From Streptomyces sp. NBC_00536 (GTDB taxonomy: Bacteria; Actinomycetota; Actinomycetes; Streptomycetales; Streptomycetaceae), in contig NZ_CP107819.1 in NCBI RefSeq assembly GCF_036346295.1, forward strand, positions 5,704,001-5,768,000: a stretch of DNA of 64,000 nucleotides, written 5' to 3'. Positions 7,305 to 15,566 of this stretch are shown piece after piece. Position 1 is the stretch's first letter; every line of letters begins with the position of its first letter. The notes beneath the pieces were generated by a model. That model saw only the letters and a list, made by a program, of their open reading frames with translations, had not been told where the DNA came from and made no database searches. The position numbers were made by a program, and so were the translations under genes.

Positions 7305-8561
7305 CTACCAGGCGACCGGGAGCCGCTCCGGAAGCCGCTTGATGAAGCCCGTGCGCCACACCAGGTTCTCGGCCGGCACCGCGAGCCGCAGCTCCGGCAG
7401 CCGGTCGACCAGCACGGACAGCGCGATCTCGGCGTGCGCGCGGCCCAGCGCCGACGCCGGGCAGAAGTGCCGCCCCGCGCCGAACGCCAGGTTGGCGTTC
7501 GGGGCGGGGCGCTCCAGGTCCAGCTCGTCCGGGCGCTCGAAGGCCGCCGGGTCGAAGTTCGCCCCTTCGAGGAGCACGAGGACCAGCTCGCCCTCCTTCA
7601 CCAGCACGTCCCCGACCTGGATGTCCGCCATCGCGATCCGCGGCAGGCCGTCACCGACGGACAGGTTCCAGCGCAGCAGCTCGTCGACGGCCTTGCCCAT
7701 GCGCTCCGGGTGGGCGCGCAGGTACCCGATCAGCTCGGGCTTCTGGAGCAGCGCGAGGACCGCGAGCACCAGGAACGCCGAGGTGGAGACCGCGCCCGCG
7801 CCGAAGAGCGAGACGGCGACCGTCGCGAACATGTCGTCGGTCAGGTGCGCCGACTCGGGGTCGGCCTCCTTCAGCTCCGCGAACTTTCCGAGCAGCCCCG
7901 TACGCTCCTCGGCGGGCAGCGCCAGCTGTGCCCGCAGCGCGTCGGAGAAGTACCCGACGTCCTTGTACCAGTTGAGGGACGAGTCGGCGAAGGGTTCGCG
8001 CGCGGTCATGAACGCGACGTCCAGCCCCGACATCAGCCGCCGCCAGTCCTCGAAGGGCACGCCCAGCACCTGGCAGTGCAGCGCCGCCGAGAAGGGGTCG
8101 GCGAACCCCGCCCGGAGGTCCGCCGGACCGCCCTCGGCGACGAGCCGGTCGATCAGCTCGCCGGCCTTGGCGGCCAGCCAGTCCTGGAGCCCCTTCTGGC
8201 GCGGGTTGAGCGCCTTCATCACGGCGTTGCGAAGCCCGGCGCTGTTGATGTTGCCCATGTTGTTGACGACCTCGGGGGGGATCGTCAACGCGTACTGGCG
8301 GGGGACCCCGGCGTTCGCGGTGTCCTTGAGGCTGAAGCGCTCGTCCTCCAGCACCTGCTTGGCCAGCGCGTAGCTGCTCACCAGCCAGGCCGGGTCGCCC
8401 GTGAGGGTACGGACCCGGGCGACCGGGGCCTTCTCGCGCAGCCAGGTGCACTCCTCGGGCAGCACGTCGCCGCGCCGGGAGAGGGGGAAGTCGAGGAGGG
8501 GCTCCCCGCCCTCCCGGGCGCCCTCCCGGCCTTCCTTGCCCTCAAGCTGCTCGACGCTCAT
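7305..8561 (-). CDS. Cytochrome P450, CYP121-like, partner of a cyclodipeptide synthase
   Basis: A 418-aa soluble P450. Heme-ligand Cys367 lies in FGAGRHFCPASALG, the ExxR pair in DELLRW, and the I helix reads SLFGAGAVSTSAF. From memory, long stretches match M. tuberculosis CYP121: PPEVVNNMGN, GDVLV-x2-GELVLVLLEGANFDP and the end PERLPVxW. CYP121 couples the two tyrosine rings of cyclo(Tyr-Tyr) to give mycocyclosin. Most remembered pocket positions are kept (the T-x-PPEVVNN loop, the I-helix Ser, the AFM Phe, the NW Trp), but the positions equivalent to Gln385 and Arg386 are Ile407 and Lys408. The ATG at 8561 is chosen over a longer frame because aaagga precedes it. It overlaps the upstream synthase gene by 20 bp, implying coupled translation. 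Substrate is inferred, not seen. Confidence 0.93.
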   Translation of the reverse strand: MSVEQLEGKEGREGAREGGEPLLDFPLSRRGDVLPEECTWLREKAPVARVRTLTGDPAWLVSSYALAKQVLEDERFSLKDTANAGVPRQYALTIPPEVVNNMGNINSAGLRNAVMKALNPRQKGLQDWLAAKAGELIDRLVAEGGPADLRAGFADPFSAALHCQVLGVPFEDWRRLMSGLDVAFMTAREPFADSSLNWYKDVGYFSDALRAQLALPAEERTGLLGKFAELKEADPESAHLTDDMFATVAVSLFGAGAVSTSAFLVLAVLALLQKPELIGYLRAHPERMGKAVDELLRWNLSVGDGLPRIAMADIQVGDVLVKEGELVLVLLEGANFDPAAFERPDELDLERPAPNANLAFGAGRHFCPASALGRAHAEIALSVLVDRLPELRLAVPAENLVWRTGFIKRLPERLPVAW

Positions 8562-9303
8562 CGACGGTCCTTTCGGCTGGTGCGGTGTTCGTGTTCGTGT
8601 TCGTCTGTGCGACGGCCTCGGGCCGGACGACGGCGTACGCCTGGTTGCGGGTCGCGCGCAGGCCCCCGCCGCGTGCGTAGAGGACATCGGTCAGCGGCAT
8701 CTTGACGTGGTAGGCCGCGACGGAGGACGGCACTCCGAGAATGCTCGGGGTGTCGAGGAAGAACGGCAGTTCCGCGGCCATGTAGTCGAAACAGACCCGC
8801 AGCTGCTCGTCGGTGATGGATTCGCCTTCGGCGAGCTTGGATCCCACGAAGTGGAGTGCCATTTCCTCGCACCCCTTGCGGAATTCATCGTCTGTTTCCA
8901 GAAAGTGCAGCACGCGTCGGTGCAGCAGCTCGTAGACCGGGTTGCCCTGGAATTCGGAGAGTGCCCTCACCCGGATCTCGGCGTCCTGGGGCCCTGATTC
9001 CCCGACGCCTTTCAAGATCCGCCGCCGGACCGCTTTGATCTCCTTCGTGGCACGCTTCTCCGCGTGCTCCTGGGTGTAACCGAACGCGGCGAACATCCGG
9101 TCCACGTGGAGGTCTGCGTACACGAAGTCGACCTGTGCGAAGCGGGTCGTGGCCCACTGGGAGAGGCTGGTGATGCGCTCGGCGGTGAAGTAACTGTTAC
9201 CAGGACTCACGCCAATGAGCACATGGTCGCCGTCTTCCCAGATGTGGCGGCAGGCACGGGTGAAGGGCAGAACTTCGAATGATGCGTCAACTGTGATCGT
9301 CAC
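8542..9303 (-). CDS. tRNA-dependent cyclodipeptide synthase, AlbC-like (NYH type)
   Basis: A 253-aa member of the CDPS family, which takes two aminoacyl-tRNAs and makes a cyclic dipeptide in the cytoplasm. The nucleophile is Ser33 in LIGVSPGNSYF. Asn36 plus Tyr198-His199 (AAYHV) place it in the NYH subfamily of AlbC and Rv2275. The Tyr174/Glu178 pair in YMAAELPFF matches the catalytic Tyr and Glu of AlbC, and SEFQGNPVYE and VPSSVAAYH also align well. The C-terminus carries a TNTNTNT run from a hexanucleotide repeat inside the linker to the P450. The GTG start at 9303 gives a length close to the family norm (about 240 aa). The neighbouring CYP121-like enzyme suggests a tyrosine-containing product, which is inference. 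Confidence 0.94.
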   Translation of the reverse strand: MTITVDASFEVLPFTRACRHIWEDGDHVLIGVSPGNSYFTAERITSLSQWATTRFAQVDFVYADLHVDRMFAAFGYTQEHAEKRATKEIKAVRRRILKGVGESGPQDAEIRVRALSEFQGNPVYELLHRRVLHFLETDDEFRKGCEEMALHFVGSKLAEGESITDEQLRVCFDYMAAELPFFLDTPSILGVPSSVAAYHVKMPLTDVLYARGGGLRATRNQAYAVVRPEAVAQTNTNTNTAPAERTVDERRAA

Positions 9304-9558
9304 CTGTGTGTGATCGCCCTTGTTGCCGCTTGTCCCTGGGAGCCCTGCGCTCCTGGTGTGGCGGCAATGTCGGTACGTTATGCCGTGATCCCGGAGCGTG
9401 ACAAGTGGGGGTCCGATTTGTTGGCTGGAATTGTTGCTTCCGCCTTACTCCGGGGTAATCGCATTTCTATCGACCGCTCGATCGGGCCCCCCGGCGGGAG
9501 ACCGCTCCCGGGGCCGCTACCCTGAGCCGGTCAACAAGCACCAAGAAGGGGTGGACCC

Positions 9559-9771
9559 ATGGCGGACATCGAGAGCGCGCGCGAGACGTTCGGCCGCTTC
9601 GACGCGGACGGCGACGGATTCGTCACGGCCGACGAGTACAGCGCGGCCATGAAGGCGATGGGCGACGCGTACGTCACCGGAGCGGTCGCCGACGCGATCA
9701 TCGCGAGCAAGGACGCCAACGGCGACGGTCGCATGAGCTTCGACGAGTTCTGGGCCTCCCTGAACAAGTAG
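9559..9771 (+). CDS. Small EF-hand calcium-binding protein
   Basis: A 70-aa cytoplasmic protein with two canonical EF-hand loops: DADGDGFVTADE (about residues 15-26) and DANGDGRMSFDE (about 53-64). Each carries Asp/Asn at positions 1, 3 and 5, Gly at 6 and Glu at 12. Small two-EF-hand proteins of this type (calerythrin/CabC-like) buffer or sense Ca2+ in Streptomyces and some affect aerial growth. It is divergent from the cyclodipeptide synthase gene with 255 bp between, and monocistronic between that region and a strong terminator. A purine-rich aagaagggg precedes the ATG. Confidence 0.92.
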   Translation: MADIESARETFGRFDADGDGFVTADEYSAAMKAMGDAYVTGAVADAIIASKDANGDGRMSFDEFWASLNK

Positions 9772-9806
9772 TCCCGGACGAGCCGTCCCGGACCGAGCGG
9801 TCCCGC

Positions 9807-9841
9807 ACGCGCCTGCGCCCCCTGCCGGGGCCCAGGCGCGT
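9807..9841. terminator. Bidirectional hairpin between EF-hand and PadR genes
   Basis: The arms acgcgcctgcgcccc and ggggcccaggcgcgt pair with a small internal mismatch around ctgcc. It separates convergent genes and touches the last base of the PadR stop codon. Confidence 0.65.
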
Positions 9842-10392
9842 CAGCCGCCCGCCCGCTCCTCCAGCCGCTCGACCTCGGCCACGGCCTCCTCCAGCCAGCG
9901 CAGCCAGAACGTCTCCAGACCGAGCCCGCCGTGCAGCACGAGCCGCCGCAGCCGGTCCTCGTCGGAGTCCCGGCCCGGCGGGAAGTCCCGCTCCTCGATG
10001 GCCTCGTACTCCGCCAACTGCGCCCGGTGCAGCTCCAGATGGCGCCGCAGCTCCGGCCCCAGCCCGCGCACCCCGACGACCCCGGCCGCCCGGACGCGCA
10101 GCAGCAGCGGATCCCGGACGGGCCTGGGATCCTGGCTCTCCCCGACCCAGCGCGCCAGTTCGGCGCTCCCGGCGGGCAGGACCTCGTACTCCTTGCGCTG
10201 TCCCCGTACGGGCTGCTCGCCGGGCAGCGCCCGGATCAGCCCGCCCTCCTCCAGCCGCCCCAGCTCGCGGTAGATCTGCTGGTGCGTGGCCGACCAGAAG
10301 TACCCGATCGACCTGTCGAACCGCCGCGTCAGCTCCAGCCCCGACGAGGGCTTCTCCAGCAGCGCGGTGAGGATGGCATGCGGCAGCGACAT
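9841..10392 (-). CDS. PadR-family transcriptional regulator
   Basis: A 183-aa regulator with the PadR winged helix at the N-terminus: LPHAILTALLEKPSSGLELTRRFDRS, then the strongly conserved GYFWSATHQQIYRELGRLEEGGLI. A C-terminal helical Vir-like dimerization region (about 95-183, rich in ELRRHLELHRAQLAEYEAIEE) follows. PadR proteins usually sense phenolics, drugs or metabolites. It lies 53 bp downstream of cbiO on the same strand with a hairpin between them, so it may be its own unit or receive readthrough from the cobalt operon. Nothing identifies the ligand. The target may be elsewhere, because the adjacent EF-hand gene is convergent. Confidence 0.9.
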   Translation of the reverse strand: MSLPHAILTALLEKPSSGLELTRRFDRSIGYFWSATHQQIYRELGRLEEGGLIRALPGEQPVRGQRKEYEVLPAGSAELARWVGESQDPRPVRDPLLLRVRAAGVVGVRGLGPELRRHLELHRAQLAEYEAIEERDFPPGRDSDEDRLRRLVLHGGLGLETFWLRWLEEAVAEVERLEERAGG

Positions 10393-10410
10393 GCGGCCAT
10401 CCTAGATACG

Positions 10411-10440
10411 CCCCGCGGGCGCCGCCGCGCCCCCGCGGGC
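10411..10440 (-). terminator. GC hairpin after cbiO
   Basis: An imperfect stem (cccgcgggcgc with gcgcccccgcggg) lies in the 53-bp gap between cbiO and padR. It could end the cobalt operon or allow partial readthrough. Confidence 0.4.
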
Positions 10441-10445
10441 CGCGG

Positions 10446-11279
10446 TCACCGCCAGGCGGCCAGGGCTTCCGGGGTCTTCGGACCCGGGGCGTCCGGCGGG
10501 AGCAGGGCGTGGGCGCGCAGGACGGCCGTCACCGCGGGGGACCAGGCCGCGCGCAGGCCCGCCGAGGCGAGCAGCGCGGGGTCCGCGAGGAGGGTCTGCG
10601 CCGGGCCGAGGCGGATGCCGTCGGGGGTCAGGACCGCCGCGTCGTCGGCCCACCGTACGGCGAGGTCCACGTCGTGCGTGGCCATCACCACCGTGGTCCC
10701 GGCGGCGCGCAGGCCCGCCAGGACGTCCAGGAGCCGTTCCTGGCCGTCGGGGTCGAGGCCGGCCGTCGGCTCGTCCAGGATCAGCACCCGGGGCGCCATC
10801 GCCACGGCTCCCGCGATCGCGGCCCGCTTGCGCTGGCCGTAGGACAGCAGGTGCGTCGGCCGGTCCCGCAGGGCGGTGATGTCCAGGGCGGTCAGCGCCG
10901 CGTCGACCCGGGCCCGTACCTCCCCGGTGGTCAGGCCCAGGTTCATCGGGCCGAAGGACACGTCCTGTTCCACGGAGGCCGCGAAGAGCTGGTCGTCGGG
11001 ATCCTGGACCACCAGCTGTACGGCCCCGCGCAGCCGGGTCAGTCCGGCCCGGTCGTACTTCACCACCGCCCCGTCGAGGCGCAGTTCGCCGGTGTCGGGC
11101 CGCAGGCCGCCGCTGAGGAGGCGCATCAGCGTGGTCTTGCCGCTGCCGTTGCGGCCCAGCAGGGCCAGGGACCGGCCCGGGGCGATCCCGAAGTCCACCC
11201 CGGACAGGACGGCGGGGCCGTCCTCGTAGGCGTAGCCCGCGCCCGCCAGCCGGACGAGCGGTTCCACCGGTGCGTTCAC
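10446..11279 (-). CDS. cbiO: Cobalt ECF transporter ATPase CbiO
   Basis: A 277-aa ABC ATPase that powers cobalt uptake with CbiM, CbiN and CbiQ. It has Walker A GRNGSGKTT, a Q-loop in VVQDPDDQLFAASVEQDVSFGP (the PDDQ-F signature of ECF ATPases), signature LLSYGQRKR (LSYGQ in place of LSGGQ), Walker B VLILDEPTAGLD and H-loop MATHDVDLA. The GTG start overlaps the cbiQ stop as GTGA, a 4-bp coupling. Longer open sequence upstream in this frame is out-of-frame cbiQ and was discarded. The operon is under a cobalamin riboswitch, so expression should fall when B12 is sufficient. Confidence 0.93.
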   Translation of the reverse strand: MNAPVEPLVRLAGAGYAYEDGPAVLSGVDFGIAPGRSLALLGRNGSGKTTLMRLLSGGLRPDTGELRLDGAVVKYDRAGLTRLRGAVQLVVQDPDDQLFAASVEQDVSFGPMNLGLTTGEVRARVDAALTALDITALRDRPTHLLSYGQRKRAAIAGAVAMAPRVLILDEPTAGLDPDGQERLLDVLAGLRAAGTTVVMATHDVDLAVRWADDAAVLTPDGIRLGPAQTLLADPALLASAGLRAAWSPAVTAVLRAHALLPPDAPGPKTPEALAAWR

Positions 11280-12025
11280 AGCGCGAACTCCTTCAGGGTG
11301 AGGGTGGCGGCGGTCAGCGCGGCCAGCAGGGCGCCCGACGCGGCCAGGAACCGCCAGGACAGGGTGGACCGCGGTACGAGCACCCGCAGCGTGCCGTCGT
11401 AGCCGCGCCCCGCCAGCCCGCTCTGGAGCCGGGACGCGCGGTCGAAGGCGCGGACGAAGGCGGTCGCGGCCAGACCCGCCACGGAGCGCCACGCCGCCGC
11501 CCGGCTGGTGTGGCCCAGCCGGGCCGCCTGCGCGCGGCGGATCTTCGCCAGGGAGTCCAGCAGCAGGAACCCGATCCGGTACATGACCAGCGCCACGTCC
11601 ACGACGGGCGCCGGCACCCCCGCCCGCACCAGCCGCGGCAGGACGTCCGAGACGGGGGTGGTGAAGGCGAACAGCAGCACGCCGAGCGAGGCGGCCGAGG
11701 TGCGCAGCAGCAGCTCCGCCGCGTGCCGGGGGCCGTCGGGGGCCAGGGACACCAGCCCCGCCGGGCCGCCCACCGCGAAGAGCAGCGGCGCCGCCCCGGT
11801 GAAGCAGAAGCCGAGCGGGAGCCGGAACGCCCGCCACAGCTGCCGCCCGGCCACCCCGGCCGGGCCCAGCAGCACGGCGAGGGTCGCCGCCGCCACCAGC
11901 GGCCCGCCGGGCCAGGGCGGCAGGCAGACCGCGGTGACGGTCAGGCCGAGCCCCAGCAGGGCCTTCTCCAGGGGGTGTCGGCGGCGCCAGCGGCTGCTGT
12001 GCGCCGCGGCGTCGATGGGCAGCAC
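11276..12025 (-). CDS. cbiQ: Cobalt ECF transporter membrane subunit CbiQ
   Basis: A 249-aa T component: the transmembrane protein linking the ATPase to the cobalt-binding CbiM subunit. It begins with the typical MLPIDAAAHSSRWRRRHPLEKALLG segment and has about five hydrophobic helices. The two short Ala-Arg-Gly coupling motifs expected in T components appear around AQAARLG and LAGRGYDG near the C-terminal half. The GTG start lies 3 bp after the cbiN stop. The partners on both sides and the 4-bp overlap with cbiO confirm a single operon. Confidence 0.92.
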   Translation of the reverse strand: MLPIDAAAHSSRWRRRHPLEKALLGLGLTVTAVCLPPWPGGPLVAAATLAVLLGPAGVAGRQLWRAFRLPLGFCFTGAAPLLFAVGGPAGLVSLAPDGPRHAAELLLRTSAASLGVLLFAFTTPVSDVLPRLVRAGVPAPVVDVALVMYRIGFLLLDSLAKIRRAQAARLGHTSRAAAWRSVAGLAATAFVRAFDRASRLQSGLAGRGYDGTLRVLVPRSTLSWRFLAASGALLAALTAATLTLKEFAL

Positions 12026-12028
12026 CGC

Positions 12029-12382
12029 TCACGCGCCCCGGGCGGGCCGGTCGGCGTCCGCCGTGTCCGTGGCTCCCGCCGCCAGGGCCTCGCCCTGCCG
12101 GCGCCCGCGCCGCACCCCGAAGTAGTAGGCGAGGACGCCCGCGCCGAGCGCCGCCTGGAGGGCGAAGAGCGCGGACTCGATCTCCCCTGACGGGGGCTCG
12201 TACAGCGGGGAGAACCACGGCTCGTAGTCCGGCTTCAGCTCGGTGATCGCCGTCTCCGCCTGCGCGTCGGCTCCCGTGAACGGCTCCTCCTTGCCCTCGC
12301 CGAGGCCGAGTGCGACCGGCAGGACCGCCAGCGCCGCCACCAGGAGCAGCAGCAGGGTGTTGATCTTCGCGTTCCTGGTCAT
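12029..12382 (-). CDS. cbiN: Cobalt transport accessory protein CbiN
   Basis: A 117-aa membrane protein with two helices flanking an extracytoplasmic loop: the first at [19 protein letters not shown], the second near [19 protein letters not shown]. The loop holds the hallmark [36 protein letters not shown] region of CbiN. CbiN helps load Co2+ into CbiM. The ATG at 12382 overlaps the cbiM stop by 4 bp (ATGA), and that start matches the usual CbiN length of 95-120 aa. Confidence 0.93.
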   Translation of the reverse strand: MTRNAKINTLLLLLVAALAVLPVALGLGEGKEEPFTGADAQAETAITELKPDYEPWFSPLYEPPSGEIESALFALQAALGAGVLAYYFGVRRGRRQGEALAAGATDTADADRPARGA

Positions 12383-13083
12383 CGGACCTCCGCCTCCCGC
12401 TTCCCGGCCGTACGGGCGCCGGTCAGCCGGGCCACGCCGAGGCGCACCAGGTCGGACTTGCTCGACTGCATCAGCAGCCGCATCACGAGCACCGTGAGCA
12501 GGCCCTCGCTCACGGCGAGGGGGATCTGGGTGACGGCGAAGATCCCGCCGAACTTCACGAGCGAGCCCACGAAGCCGGACGCCGGGTCCGGGAAGGCCAG
12601 CGCGAGCTGCACGCTGGTCACGCAGTAGGTGATCAGGTCGGCGAAGAACGCGCCGAAGAAGACCGAGACCATCAGGGGCGCGCCGAACCGCTTCAGCAGC
12701 CGGTAGGCGGCGTACCCGGCCCAGGGCCCCGCGATCGCCATCGAGAAGACGTTCGCGCCGAGCGTGGTCAGCCCGCCGTGGGCCAGCAGCAGGGCCTGGA
12801 ACAGCAGGGTGATCGTGCCCAGTACCGCCATGACCGGCGGCCGGAACAGGATCGCGCCCAGCCCCGTCCCGGTGGGGTGCGAGCAACTGCCCGTCACCGA
12901 GGGGATCTTCAGGGCGGACAGGACGAAGGTGAACGCTCCGGACGCCCCGAGCAGCAGGGTGCTCTCCGGATGGGCCTTGACCTCACGGGTCAGGGCGCGC
13001 ACTCCGTGCAGGACGAAGGGGGCGGACGCGACGCCCCAGGCGGCCGCGTGCAAGGGGGGCAGGAACCCCTCGGCTATGTGCAT
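12379..13083 (-). CDS. cbiM: Cobalt ECF transporter substrate-capture subunit CbiM
   Basis: A 234-aa integral membrane S component. The mature start is set at 13083 because CbiM proteins begin with MHIAEGFLP, whose N-terminal Met-His supplies metal ligands and which here reads [17 protein letters not shown]. The frame is open a further 69 codons upstream, but that stretch is the riboswitch and encodes no conserved protein. A His in [16 protein letters not shown] is the other conserved metal-binding segment. Six to seven hydrophobic helices follow. ggagagg lies about 11 bases before the ATG. First gene of cbiM-N-Q-O. Confidence 0.93.
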   Translation of the reverse strand: MHIAEGFLPPLHAAAWGVASAPFVLHGVRALTREVKAHPESTLLLGASGAFTFVLSALKIPSVTGSCSHPTGTGLGAILFRPPVMAVLGTITLLFQALLLAHGGLTTLGANVFSMAIAGPWAGYAAYRLLKRFGAPLMVSVFFGAFFADLITYCVTSVQLALAFPDPASGFVGSLVKFGGIFAVTQIPLAVSEGLLTVLVMRLLMQSSKSDLVRLGVARLTGARTAGKREAEVR

Positions 13084-13119
13084 GTGTAGGGAGACCTCTC
13101 CAGCACCTCGTGGATGGAA

Positions 13120-13300
13120 CAACGCACCCCGGTCGGTCTCCTGGCTCACGGGTGCTGATGCCCTGGCGCCGCCTTCCCGGCCCGTGCGGTCTCCCGTCCG
13201 GCCCAGTGGCTTCCCGCAGGAGTGGCGCCGGACTTCCCGATCACAGTGGCGAGGGCCGCACCGGTTTCGCACCGGTTTCCCGTACACCAAGGCCTGTTGA
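13120..13300 (-). promoter_or_regulatory. Cobalamin riboswitch
   Basis: Read on the minus strand, the cbiM leader shows the ordered B12-riboswitch signatures: accggtgcgaaaccggtgcgg, cgccactgtga, gaagccactg, gggaaggcggc and the B12 box gagccaggagaccgaccgg. The last is about 45 bases before the cbiM start. Adenosylcobalamin binding is expected to repress translation or transcription of cbiMNQO. Boundaries are approximate. Confidence 0.93.
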
Positions 13301-13317
13301 CCCTACCTGACCAGGCG

Positions 13318-13363
13318 CGACGACGGCGGGACCGGGCGCGGCCGCCCGGTCCCGCCGTCGTCG
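13318..13363 (-). terminator. Perfect 21-bp stem terminator
   Basis: The arms cgacgacggcgggaccgggcg and their exact complement pair over a 4-base loop (cggc). It lies 20 bp after the AMIN-like gene and just before the cobalamin riboswitch leader, insulating the two same-strand units. Confidence 0.88.
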
Positions 13364-13382
13364 TTCGCTGCCTGAGTGCCCG

Positions 13383-13910
13383 TCAGCAGGTGTTCGGGTG
13401 CGCGATGTCGACCACATAGCGCTCCGGGCTGTGGAGCGTGGACGTCGTGAACTGCGGGGCGGTGTCGAAGGCCGCTCCGAAGCTGACGTACCCCTCGAAG
13501 TCGCCGGTGAAGGCGAGGCCCTTGAGCTTGGAGAGGTAGATCTTCTGCAGCCTGGGGCCGGTGTAGACGGAGTTCCCGGCCTCGTCGTGCGCGGCGGCCG
13601 GGTGCAGCCGGATCTCCAGGAAGTACGACCCGGCGAGCGGGACCGGCTTGCCTGAGCCGTCGTAGACCAGCTCGGAGACGGGAGTGACGGTGACCCCGGG
13701 GACGGAGCCCTGGAGGTCGATGACGATCCGGTCGTAGGTGCAGTGCCCGCCCCAGCGGGCATTGGTCACGAGCGGCGTCGCCGTGGCGGATGCCGAGGCC
13801 GGTACGGCGAGGCCGAATCCGGCGGTGAGCAGGACCCCCGCGGTGACGGCCGCCAGCCGCCGGCGGTGGTGGACGGAGTCGCGGACGGAGCGTATGAGGT
13901 GGCGGAGCAT
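13383..13910 (-). CDS. Secreted AMIN-like domain protein
   Basis: A 175-aa exported protein. The ATG at 13910 (ggggga just upstream) gives a basic start, a hydrophobic core (LAAVTAGVLLTAGFGLAVP) and a signal-peptidase site after PASASA. The rest matches the actinobacterial AMIN-like family: CTYDRIVIDLQGSVPGVTV, VPLAGSYFLEIRLHPAAAHDE and SPERYVVDIAHPNTC. AMIN-type domains bind the envelope in other bacteria, but the actinobacterial version has no established function. A Cys near the start of the mature domain and the C-terminal Cys may form a disulfide. Confidence 0.85.
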   Translation of the reverse strand: MLRHLIRSVRDSVHHRRRLAAVTAGVLLTAGFGLAVPASASATATPLVTNARWGGHCTYDRIVIDLQGSVPGVTVTPVSELVYDGSGKPVPLAGSYFLEIRLHPAAAHDEAGNSVYTGPRLQKIYLSKLKGLAFTGDFEGYVSFGAAFDTAPQFTTSTLHSPERYVVDIAHPNTC

Positions 13911-13990
13911 GACGTCCCCCGATTCTTCGGATGCCGGGGACAGTAGTGGCACCTTGGAAGACACGCCATACGGCCTGACGGTTGCACGCG

Positions 13991-14026
13991 CCGGGGCCCG
14001 GTCCGCGTCGGCGGACCGGGCCCCGG
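13991..14026 (-). terminator. Perfect 16-bp stem terminator after sdaA
   Basis: The arms ccggggcccggtccgc and gcggaccgggccccgg pair over a gtcg loop. It lies 28 bp after the sdaA stop on the minus strand. Confidence 0.82.
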
Positions 14027-14054
14027 AACGTGCGGGCGCGCTTACGGAGTCAGG

Positions 14055-15437
<1,383 letters not shown>

Positions 15438-15566
15438 GGTGGCGGACTCCCTTGTCTGCTCGTGGGGTGGGAGGGGGCAGGAGAGGTGGATTGTTCGGAT
15501 TAGTCCGACAGCCGAGCTTAACGCGGTGAGGTGAACGGCTCGGCCGTCGAACGGGTCACAGAAGGG

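Noticed and set aside
13084..13290. N-terminal extension of CbiM through the leader
   Set aside because: This stretch is the cobalamin riboswitch; the family start MHIAEGFLP lies at 13083.
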